Positions 36,335-43,872 of a DNA stretch of 64,000 bases are shown in pieces. Location: assembly GCA_002050235.1 (NCBI GenBank), contig MWST01000022.1:1-64000 (forward strand), written 5' to 3'. This DNA is from Polyangiaceae bacterium UTPRO1. GTDB lineage: Bacteria; Desulfobacterota; Binatia; UTPRO1. Position 1 is the stretch's first letter, and every line of letters starts with the position of its first letter. Below the pieces are notes generated by a model, which did no database searches, was not told the origin of the DNA, and saw only the letters and a program-made list of their open reading frames with translations. The position numbers and the translations under genes are program-made.

Positions 36335-38119
36335 TCAGATGCAGGCGGCGGCTGGTGCAGCGTCGCCGCCCCGGCTCCCGCAGCGCGACGCCGGCAGTTC
36401 GATGATGAACGTCGCACCTTCGCCGGGGCGGCCCTCGGCGCGAATCGTGCCGCCGTGGTGCTCGACGATGCGCCGGCAGATCGCGAGGCCGACTCCGGAT
36501 CCCGCGTCCGTCGACTTCCGGCCCGGCAGTTGCGCGAAGAGATCGAAGATCTTCTCGGCGTCGCTTGCTGCGAAGCCCTGACCGTTGTCGCTGCAGCGAA
36601 TCTCGCAGCGGCGCACGCCCTCGCGCTCGAGCCGGCGACCCTCGATGCGGACGCGGAGGGGGGTGTCGGTGCGGCGGTACTTGAGCGCGTTCTCGATCAG
36701 GTTGCGCAGGAGCTGGCGCATCTGGCCGCGGTCGGCGCGCAGCGTCGGCACCTCGCCGATCTCGACCGCCGCGCCGGCGTTACGGAGACCGAGCGCGCCG
36801 TCGCCGGCGACCTCGCGCGCCAGGGCCCCGACGTCGACGTCCTCCTCCATGTTCGGCTGGGTGTAGGTGACCCGGGCCAAGCGCAGCTGGGCTTCGAGGA
36901 AGCCGGTCATGCGCTCGAGCGCCGCCCCGAGCTGCCGCAGGTAGCCGCGGCCGCGCTCGCCGAGAGTCGCGTCGGGATCGTTCTCGAGGAGATCGACCCA
37001 GAGCGCCATCGCCGCGAGCGGCTGCCGGAGCTCGTGGGAGACGAACGAGGCGAAGTGGCGGAGATTTCCGTTCGCCGCTTCGAGCGTCGTCTGCGCATGC
37101 CGGCGAAGCGCGTTCTCGCCGCTGAGGGCGGCGTTCGAGCTCGCGAGCTCGGCTGTGCGCTCGCGTACGCGCTGTTCGAGCTCGGCCGCGAGCACGCGGA
37201 GCTCCTGCTCGGCGATGCGGCGCGAGTGCACCTCGCTCTGCAGCGAGCGATTGGTGAGAGCGAGGGCGCGGGCGCCGCGGCGTTGACGGGCCAAGGCCTG
37301 GAGCATGGCGGTCAGCAGGGCGGCGATGAGCGCGCCGGCGGCGAGGATGATCTGCGGGAGGCCGCTCGCGATCGCGGTCCGGACCTCGGGCGACGGGCGC
37401 ACCTCGAGCTGCCAGCGGCGGCCGCCGGGGAGATCGAACGCGTACGGATCGCACGCCGGACACGGCGCCAGGAGATCCGGATCGCGCGGGCCGTAGATCT
37501 GCCGGCCGTCCTCGTCGATGGTTACGACGTAGTCGTGGATGAGCGCGGCGAGGAGGTCGTCGACGACGTCGTCGACGGAGAAGAGGGCGGAGACGAAGCC
37601 GTCCGCGCGGCCATCCCGGAAGAGCGGCACGACGAGCCGGAACGACCAGCGCTGCGCATCGGCGTCCGACGCGAACGCCGGGGTGGCGGCGGCGGCACGG
37701 CGCGCGCGCGCACCGGCGAGCGCGGCGCGAGCTTCGGCATCGAGCGGTGGCGACGGCTCGCGGGCGCCGCCGCGCCGCTCGGGCTCGGGTACGACGACAT
37801 CGACGATGTTGCCGTCGTCGTCGAGCCACTCGACTGCGCGCGGCCTGCCGAGGCGCTCGAGGACGAGCCGGCACTGGTGCCGCCATTGCGCGGCGGGCAG
37901 GCGTCCCGCGGCCTCCCATTCCCCGGCGATGTGATCGAGGGCGCGCGTCATGCTCTGCGTGAAGGCGCCGAGCTCCGCGAGCGAGCCGGCGGTCATCATT
38001 CCGACGACCCGTTGCAGATCCGCGCGCTGGTGGGCGACCAGGGATTGCCGGAGGAAGATGGCCGCCAGGAAGCAGGTGGCGCCGGCCGCGTACGGGATGG
38101 AGCGCGCGATTCGCGACAT
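36335..38119 (-). CDS. Membrane sensor histidine kinase
   Basis: A 594-residue kinase. Residues about 8-28 form a first membrane segment. A periplasmic sensor region follows to about residue 245, with a Cys pair (LAPCPACDPYAFDLPGGRRW). A second membrane segment lies at about 255-275 (LPQIILAAGALIAALLTAML). A coiled-coil comes next (EQELRVLAAELEQRVRERTAEL). The HisKA box FVSHELRQPL has the phospho-acceptor H362, and the ATPase domain has LRNLIENALKYR (N box), SDNGQGF and GSGVGLAICRRIVEHHGG. It is divergent from a single-domain response regulator across 79 bp, so the two probably form a phosphorelay with the NtrC-type regulator that follows. Confidence 0.9.
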   Translation of the reverse strand: MSRIARSIPYAAGATCFLAAIFLRQSLVAHQRADLQRVVGMMTAGSLAELGAFTQSMTRALDHIAGEWEAAGRLPAAQWRHQCRLVLERLGRPRAVEWLDDDGNIVDVVVPEPERRGGAREPSPPLDAEARAALAGARARRAAAATPAFASDADAQRWSFRLVVPLFRDGRADGFVSALFSVDDVVDDLLAALIHDYVVTIDEDGRQIYGPRDPDLLAPCPACDPYAFDLPGGRRWQLEVRPSPEVRTAIASGLPQIILAAGALIAALLTAMLQALARQRRGARALALTNRSLQSEVHSRRIAEQELRVLAAELEQRVRERTAELASSNAALSGENALRRHAQTTLEAANGNLRHFASFVSHELRQPLAAMALWVDLLENDPDATLGERGRGYLRQLGAALERMTGFLEAQLRLARVTYTQPNMEEDVDVGALAREVAGDGALGLRNAGAAVEIGEVPTLRADRGQMRQLLRNLIENALKYRRTDTPLRVRIEGRRLEREGVRRCEIRCSDNGQGFAASDAEKIFDLFAQLPGRKSTDAGSGVGLAICRRIVEHHGGTIRAEGRPGEGATFIIELPASRCGSRGGDAAPAAACI

Positions 38120-38198
38120 GGCGGTTCCCGATCAACCAAAAGGCTCGCCGGGAAACAAGCGAGGGGCGGGCGACGCCGGACGTGCCAGCTCCGGACGT

Positions 38199-38627
38199 AT
38201 GCCCGTTCCGGCGCCGAACGCCGCGACGGCGCTGCGCTCGCTCGGCAGGGCTCGCAGGACACTCACGTTGCCGACCGTTCTCGTCGTCGAAGATGACGCG
38301 CCGCTGCGCGCGGCGCTGATCGCTGCGCTCTCGGCACAGGGGTATCAGGCCATGGAGGCCGGCGACGTCGCCGGCGCGCTCGCGGAGATCGCTGCCGCCG
38401 ACGTCGACGTCGTGCTCTCGGACATCGGCATGCCGGGCGACGGCTACGCTCTGCTGGCGCAGTTGCGGCGGCTGCGGCCGCAGGTGCCGGTCGTCCTGAT
38501 GACCGGCATCGAGGAAGACGATCTCGGCCGCCGGGCGCGCGATGCCGGCGCCTACGCCTACCTGGTGAAGCCCATTCGTTTGAGCGTGCTCAAACGCACG
38601 CTCGACGACGCCTGCCACCGCGCCTGA
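38199..38627 (+). CDS. Single-domain response regulator (receiver only)
   Basis: A 142-residue protein with one receiver domain and no output domain. TVLVVEDDAPLRAAL gives the acidic pair, VDVVLSDIGMPGDGYALL the phospho-acceptor Asp, PVVLMTGIEED the conserved Thr position, and AYLVKPIRLSVL the conserved Lys. The first 27 residues before LPTVLVV are basic and may not be translated; a TTG near 38268 would give a tighter domain. It probably passes phosphate between the adjacent kinase and another partner. Confidence 0.85.
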   Translation: MPVPAPNAATALRSLGRARRTLTLPTVLVVEDDAPLRAALIAALSAQGYQAMEAGDVAGALAEIAAADVDVVLSDIGMPGDGYALLAQLRRLRPQVPVVLMTGIEEDDLGRRARDAGAYAYLVKPIRLSVLKRTLDDACHRA

Positions 38628-38724
38628 CCGCGGCGGGGCGCTCACGGATCACGACGGCGCCGGCGGGAGCGGGGTCGCACGAGCCTCGCGCCATGCGCTA
38701 GAAGGACGGCCGGAAGAGGCTCCG

Positions 38725-40095
38725 ATGCCGAGCGCCCTCATCGTCGACGACGATCCCGATCTGCAAGCGGCCATGGCCGAGCTGGTGCTGCGGGAAGGGT
38801 TCGCCGTGGAGACCGCGGGATCGCTCGCCGCGGCCCGCGCCGTCCTCGCGATCCGCGCGCCGGACGTGGTCTTGGTCGACCTGACGCTGCCGGACGGCAA
38901 CGGTCTGGAGCTGCTCTCCGCCAGCGAAGGCCCGGAGGCGCCCGAGATGGTCGTCATCTCCGGGCACGCGACGCTTGCCAACGCGATCGAGGCGCTCCGT
39001 CAAGGCGCTTCCGATTACCTCACCAAGCCGATCGACCTGCCGCGCCTGCGCGCGATCCTGGGTAACGTCGCCCGCCGCTGCGATCTCGCCGAGGAGATCG
39101 AGGGTCTGCGCGCGGAGCTCCGCGGGCTCGGGCGTTTCGGCGCCCTGATCGGCGGCTCGCCGGTGATGCAGCAGGTCTACGAGCAGATCCAGCGCGTCGC
39201 TCCGAGCAACGCGACGGTGCTAATCCAGGGCGAGAGCGGGACGGGCAAGGAGCTGGTCGCCGAGAGCGTCCACAGGTTGAGCCGCCGCCGCAAGCGTCCG
39301 TTCGTCGTCATCAACTGCGGCGCCGTCGCGCCCAACCTGATCGAGAGCGAGCTCTTCGGCCACGAGCGCGGCAGCTTCACCGGCGCCGAGCGCCTGCACC
39401 GCGGCTACATCGAGCGCGCTGCCGGCGGCACCCTGTTCCTCGACGAGATCACCGAGATGCCGCTCGAGCTGCAGGCGAAGCTCCTGCGCGTGCTCGAGAC
39501 CGGGCGCTTCTCGCGCGTCGGCGGCGAGGAAGATCTGCCCGTCGATGTGCGCTTCATCGCCGCCACCAACCGCGACCCGCAGCAGGCGGTCGGCGACCAG
39601 AAGCTGCGCGCAGATCTCCTCTATCGCCTGCGGGTGTTCCCGATCGTCCTGCCGCCGCTGCGCGAGCGGACGGGCGACATCGACCTCCTCGCCGAGGCTT
39701 GCTTGGCCGAGCTCAACAAGGAGGAGGGGACGCGCAAGCGCCTGAGCGGCGCGGCGCTCGAGCGTCTGCGGAGCTACCACTGGCCCGGGAACGTGCGCGA
39801 GCTCAGGAACGCCGTGCACCGCGCCTTCATCCTCGCCGACGACGAGATCGGTCCGCGGCAGCTGTCCGACTCGACGCCGCTCGGTCCGCCGCCGGAGAGC
39901 GCCGCGAGCGGCGGCGAGGTCATGCAGGTGGAGATCGGGAGCTCGATCGCCGACGTCGAGCGACGGCTGATCCTGGCGACGCTCGCGGCGTGCGCGGGCA
40001 ACAAGGACCGGGCGGCGAAGATCCTCGGCATCAGTCTCAAGACCCTCTACAACCGCCTCAACAGCTACAAGGGCGTCTCTGCCCCCGCGGTGTGA
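38725..40095 (+). CDS. NtrC-type sigma-54-dependent response regulator
   Basis: A 456-residue activator. The receiver domain covers residues 1-115 (LIVDDDPDLQ, VVLVDLTLPDGNG, YLTKPIDL). The AAA+ domain covers about 140-370, with Walker A GESGTGKE, HERGSFTGAERLHRG, GGTLFLDEITEMPLELQAKLL and RVFPIVLPPLRER. The Fis-type helix-turn-helix is at the C-terminus (NKDRAAKILGISLKTLYNRL). The loop that contacts sigma-54 is G216-S-F-T-G-A, with Ser in place of the usual Ala; other regulators share this change and it may weaken or alter sigma-54 use. It lies 97 bp after the single-domain regulator and 78 bp before the AidB-like gene. Confidence 0.92.
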   Translation: MPSALIVDDDPDLQAAMAELVLREGFAVETAGSLAAARAVLAIRAPDVVLVDLTLPDGNGLELLSASEGPEAPEMVVISGHATLANAIEALRQGASDYLTKPIDLPRLRAILGNVARRCDLAEEIEGLRAELRGLGRFGALIGGSPVMQQVYEQIQRVAPSNATVLIQGESGTGKELVAESVHRLSRRRKRPFVVINCGAVAPNLIESELFGHERGSFTGAERLHRGYIERAAGGTLFLDEITEMPLELQAKLLRVLETGRFSRVGGEEDLPVDVRFIAATNRDPQQAVGDQKLRADLLYRLRVFPIVLPPLRERTGDIDLLAEACLAELNKEEGTRKRLSGAALERLRSYHWPGNVRELRNAVHRAFILADDEIGPRQLSDSTPLGPPPESAASGGEVMQVEIGSSIADVERRLILATLAACAGNKDRAAKILGISLKTLYNRLNSYKGVSAPAV

Positions 40096-40173
40096 GCGCG
40101 CGACGCGCGGACGAAGTGCCAAATTGGAAAATCGTCGCCGCCGGCGTAGGGTAGCGGGCGGGAGGATCACCCG

Positions 40174-41859
40174 ATGGCTTTCGTGCAGACTCCGCCGGTG
40201 CTCGGGAATCAGTTCGACCAGGATCGGGTACTGCAGAGCTTCCTGCGCCGGCGGGTGCCGCAGGACGTGCTGGCGTCGATGCTGCCGTCGCTGGCGCGCA
40301 TGGGAGCGCGGACGGTCGGCGATCTCGGCGCCGCCGCGGCGGCGGCCTACGGCGAGGAGCCCGAGCTCGTGCAATGGGATGCGTGGGGGAACCGCATCGA
40401 CGCCATCGTCGTCCCCGAGGCCTGGAAGCTATTTGCGCGTGCGGCCGTCGAGGAGGGCTTGATCTGGACGGCCTACGAGCGGGCCTCGGGCGAGTACTCG
40501 CGCCTGCACCAGTTCGCGCTCGTCTATCTCTTCGCGCCCTCGTCCAAGGTGTACACGTGCCCGCTCGCCATGACCGACGGCTGCGCGCGCACGCTCGAGG
40601 TGATGGCGGAGCCGGCGCTGCGTGAGCGCGTGCTGCCGCGGCTCGTCTCCCGCGATCCGCGGACGGCATGGATCTCTGGACAGTGGATGACCGAGCGGGC
40701 GGGCGGCTCCGACGTCGGGCTCTCGGAGACGGTGGCGCGCGAGACGCCGGAAGGCTGGCGGCTCTGGGGAACGAAATGGTTCACGTCGGCGGTGACCGCC
40801 GATGTCGCCCTGACCCTGGGGCGGCCGCAGGAGGCGGGTCCGGGCGGGCGCGGCCTCGCGCTCTTCCTCGTCGAGACGCGCGATGCGCAGGGTCGGCTCA
40901 ACGGCATCGAGGTGCATCGGCTCAAGGACAAGCTCGGAACCAGGATGGTGCCGACCGCGGAGCTGACGCTGAACGGCACCCCCGCGATCCCGGTCGCCGG
41001 GCTCAGCGACGGCGTGCGCAACATCACCACGATGCTCAACATCACCCGCACCTGGAACGCGGTTTGCTCGGTCGCGAGCCTGCGCCGCGGGATTGCACTC
41101 GCCCGCGATTTCGCGGGGCGGCGCTTCGCGTTCGGCGCCATGCTCGACCGCAAGCCGCTCCACGTCGACACCCTCGCCGAGATGCAGGCGGAGTACGAGG
41201 CGGCTTTCCACCTGACGTTCCACGCCGTCGCCCTCCTCGGCCGTGCCGAGACCGGCGTCATCACGGCCGAGGAGACGGCGCTGCTCCGCCTATTGCAGCC
41301 GCTCGCGAAGCTGACCACGGGGCGTCAGGCGGTCGCGGGTGCCAGCGAGACGCTCGAGGCCTTCGGCGGCGCCGGCTACATCGAGGACACCGGCCTGCCC
41401 GAGATCCTGCGCGACGCCCAGGTGCTGTCGATCTGGGAGGGCACGACCAACGTCCTGGCGCTCGACGTGCTCCGCGCCCTCGCACGCACCGAAGCGCTGT
41501 CGGTCTTCGGCGGCGAGGTGCGGCGCCGCGCCGAAGCGGCGGTGCACGAGACCGCGCTTCGAGGGCCGGCGGCGACGGCGGTCGCCGCGATGGAGCATGC
41601 CGAGCGCTGGCTCGCGGCGGCGGGCCAGCGCGGGGCCGCCTGTGTCGAGGCCGGCGCGCGTCGCTTCGCGCTCACGCTCGGCCGGACGCTGGCGCTGGCG
41701 CTCCTGGTCGACCACGCCGCTTGGGCGCTAGCGCACGAGGGCGATCCGCGGCCTGCGGCCGCTGCCCGCCGTTTCGCGCGCGCCGGCGTCGACCTCTTGT
41801 GGGCCGAGGATCTCGGCGCCGAGGATGCGGCGCTCCTGGCTTCGGACCGTACGGGCTGA
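40174..41859 (+). CDS. AidB-like acyl-CoA dehydrogenase
   Basis: A 561-residue flavoprotein, longer than the usual 380-400 residues because of an N-terminal extension and a C-terminal helical domain, as in AidB. Family marks are TDGCARTL, GQWMTERAGGSDVGLSET, WGTKWFTSAVTADVALTLGRP, LKDKLGTRMVPTAELTLNG and GGAGYIEDTGLPEILRDAQV. The end of the core is SIWEGTTNVLALDVL, with the Glu in the usual catalytic place. E. coli AidB is part of the DNA alkylation response, but many homologues are isovaleryl-like dehydrogenases; the physiological substrate is unknown. GGGAGGA precedes the start. CCAAATTGG at 40119-40127 upstream could be a regulator site for the preceding NtrC-type protein. Confidence 0.88.
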   Translation: MAFVQTPPVLGNQFDQDRVLQSFLRRRVPQDVLASMLPSLARMGARTVGDLGAAAAAAYGEEPELVQWDAWGNRIDAIVVPEAWKLFARAAVEEGLIWTAYERASGEYSRLHQFALVYLFAPSSKVYTCPLAMTDGCARTLEVMAEPALRERVLPRLVSRDPRTAWISGQWMTERAGGSDVGLSETVARETPEGWRLWGTKWFTSAVTADVALTLGRPQEAGPGGRGLALFLVETRDAQGRLNGIEVHRLKDKLGTRMVPTAELTLNGTPAIPVAGLSDGVRNITTMLNITRTWNAVCSVASLRRGIALARDFAGRRFAFGAMLDRKPLHVDTLAEMQAEYEAAFHLTFHAVALLGRAETGVITAEETALLRLLQPLAKLTTGRQAVAGASETLEAFGGAGYIEDTGLPEILRDAQVLSIWEGTTNVLALDVLRALARTEALSVFGGEVRRRAEAAVHETALRGPAATAVAAMEHAERWLAAAGQRGAACVEAGARRFALTLGRTLALALLVDHAAWALAHEGDPRPAAAARRFARAGVDLLWAEDLGAEDAALLASDRTG

Positions 41860-41895
41860 GCGGGGCGCGTCGGCGAGCTTGCCGTCGCGTCCCGC
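41860..41895. terminator. Bidirectional hairpin between convergent genes
   Basis: The ten bases at 41860-41869 pair with 41886-41895 (one G-T pair), followed inward by a T-T mismatch and a further four pairs (CGGC 41871-41874 with GCCG 41881-41884) around the loop GAGCTT. The structure starts at the stop of the AidB-like gene and ends next to the stop of the opposite gene, filling the 38-bp gap. No T-tract is present. Confidence 0.55.
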
Positions 41896-41897
41896 GG

Positions 41898-43862
41898 CTA
41901 GAATACGTTCGGATCCCAGCCGTACGCCCAGGCGGCGAGCAGGCGCCGCATGTCGTCGATGCGCAGGGCGAGCTCGTTCTTGCTGCGCTGGACGCCCTCG
42001 GGATCGACGGTGCGCGCGACGACCGCCGCCTCGCTGCGCGCGAGTGCAAGCCGCGCTCGAGCGAGGGCGAACGACGCGTCGCCGGCGGCGGCGAGAGCGG
42101 CCAGGCGAGCGCGCTCGCCGGCCAGGTACTCGCGCGCCGGCCGGGGCGACTTGTCCGCCATGGCGATGTCGCCGAACACCGCGTAGGCGAGCGCGTTCGG
42201 CGATCGTGCGGCGGCCTCCTTGGCCGCCTCGCGCACCTGCTCGAGGTCGGCGCCGGTGTGCGGCGAGGCCAGGTACATCATGCGGCTCGTCGCGGCGATC
42301 GCGGGAGTCGGATAACGGAGCGTGCCGGCGTCGAGCGCGGCCACGGCGGCAGCGAGGTCGGGGCGGCTGGTGTCGACGAGCACTGCGTGGCGGCCGTCGC
42401 AGTAGAGATACGCCCACGGTGAATCCTCGGCGTAGACGAGCCCGCCGAGCGGGATGGCGTACGGCGCCGTCATCGGCAGGATCGCGAGTCCGACGTCGTT
42501 GCTCCCGAGCGCGCTGCGAGCGGGGACGGCGCCGCTGCGGAGATCCCGGTCCAGGTGGAGCGTCGCTTCGTCGTATATCTGCTGCCCGCGGTCGCCGACC
42601 AGAACGCTGACCGGCGTGTCGGTCCAGCGCAGGAAGCCCTCGGCCTCACGCGCGGCGTAGGCGCGGCCGCGGATGCCGTTGGCGCGCACGAACTCCGCGG
42701 CGTCACCGGGAAAGGTCGGCGCGTCCACCATGCGTTCGAAGGTCGAGAGCCCGGCGAAGACGGGGTTGGCGGCGGCGTAACGGCGCCCGACCGGCGGCGC
42801 CGCGGCGGCGGCGGCAGCGGCGAGCCCGATCGCCAGCGTGCGCAGCGGCCAGGAGCCGCCGAGGCGGCGGCGCCACCATGCCAGCTCCGCCGCCAGCGGT
42901 CCGGCGAGGACGACGAGCACGAGCGGCACGAAGCGGCGTGCGCGCACGGTCATGATCGTGACCGCGAGCAGCGCTGCGGCATCGAAGAACGTGAGCGCGC
43001 GAGGACGGCTTGCGGCCGTGGCCGTCGAGTCGGATCTCGTCGCTAGACGCGCCAGTAACAAGACAGCGAAGACGGCGACGAGGACCGAGACCTCCCAGCG
43101 GCTGCCGCCGTTCGTGGCTCCGGTCGCGAAGAACGGCGCCCACTCGGAGATCGTCGGCCAGGCGGGATCCGTAGCCGAGGCGAGTGCGTGCGTCAGGTTC
43201 ACGGCGCCGAACGGGTTCGCGAAGGCGGCGAGCGCCGCCGCGACGACGCCGGCGGCGATCCCGGCGGCCAGCCGCTGCGGCGCTATGGCGCCCGTGGCCA
43301 CGGTCCATGCCGCCAGGAGCCCGAGCCCGAGGACGAAGCTGCCGTGGGCGTTCGCCCAGAGCGCCACCACGGCGACCGCCGCTACGAGCCACGCTGGGCG
43401 GATCGCGGCGCGCGCGAGCGCCGCGAGGCAGGCGCAGGCGAGCACGAGCCCGACGAGCGCCGGATCGAGGCCGACGTAGCTCCGGGCAGCTGCGATCGCG
43501 ATGCCGGCTGCGAGCCACGCCTCCGCGGCGCCGGCGCCGCGGAGGCGCGCCGTCGTGGCGAGGAGCCCGGCCGCTGCTGCCAGCAGCAGCGCCTTCAGGA
43601 CCAGGAGGCCGGTCGGACCGGCGGCCGCGTGGGCGGCGTAGAGGAGGACGTCGCTTCCCCAGCTCCGGTTCAGCCAGACGCGGCCAGCGGTAGCGTAGGA
43701 CCAGTCGTCGGGCATACCGAGCTTGCCGGCGAGCGCGTCGCGGCCGCCGGCGAGGGCGATGAAGAGGTTGCTCCCGGGCCGCGGCTCCGCCCACGTGAGG
43801 GTGACGAGGAGCGTGCAGACGATCAGGCAGAGAGCGGCGTCGTGACGATTCGGCGACGACAT
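41898..43862 (-). CDS. Polytopic membrane protein of unknown function (GT-C-like topology)
   Basis: A 654-residue protein. The first 380 residues hold about ten membrane segments, starting with CLIVCTLLVTLTWAEPRPGSNLF. The loop after TM1 (GRDALAGKLGMPDDWSY, NRSWGSDVLLY) is Asp-rich, as in GT-C glycosyltransferases that use lipid-linked sugars. The remaining 270 residues are soluble, with TFPGDAAEFVRANGIRGRAYAAREAEGFLRW and Ala-rich helices. I do not recognise a specific family with confidence. A mannosyltransferase-like role is possible but unproven. The gene starts 10 bp after the M1 peptidase stop on the same strand, so they are probably co-transcribed. Confidence 0.7.
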   Translation of the reverse strand: MSSPNRHDAALCLIVCTLLVTLTWAEPRPGSNLFIALAGGRDALAGKLGMPDDWSYATAGRVWLNRSWGSDVLLYAAHAAAGPTGLLVLKALLLAAAAGLLATTARLRGAGAAEAWLAAGIAIAAARSYVGLDPALVGLVLACACLAALARAAIRPAWLVAAVAVVALWANAHGSFVLGLGLLAAWTVATGAIAPQRLAAGIAAGVVAAALAAFANPFGAVNLTHALASATDPAWPTISEWAPFFATGATNGGSRWEVSVLVAVFAVLLLARLATRSDSTATAASRPRALTFFDAAALLAVTIMTVRARRFVPLVLVVLAGPLAAELAWWRRRLGGSWPLRTLAIGLAAAAAAAAPPVGRRYAAANPVFAGLSTFERMVDAPTFPGDAAEFVRANGIRGRAYAAREAEGFLRWTDTPVSVLVGDRGQQIYDEATLHLDRDLRSGAVPARSALGSNDVGLAILPMTAPYAIPLGGLVYAEDSPWAYLYCDGRHAVLVDTSRPDLAAAVAALDAGTLRYPTPAIAATSRMMYLASPHTGADLEQVREAAKEAAARSPNALAYAVFGDIAMADKSPRPAREYLAGERARLAALAAAGDASFALARARLALARSEAAVVARTVDPEGVQRSKNELALRIDDMRRLLAAWAYGWDPNVF

Positions 43863-43872
43863 GGGCAGCGGG

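Noticed and set aside
41898..43862. Assignment of the polytopic protein as a dolichyl-phosphate mannosyltransferase
   Set aside because: The topology is compatible, but no diagnostic motif could be placed with confidence.
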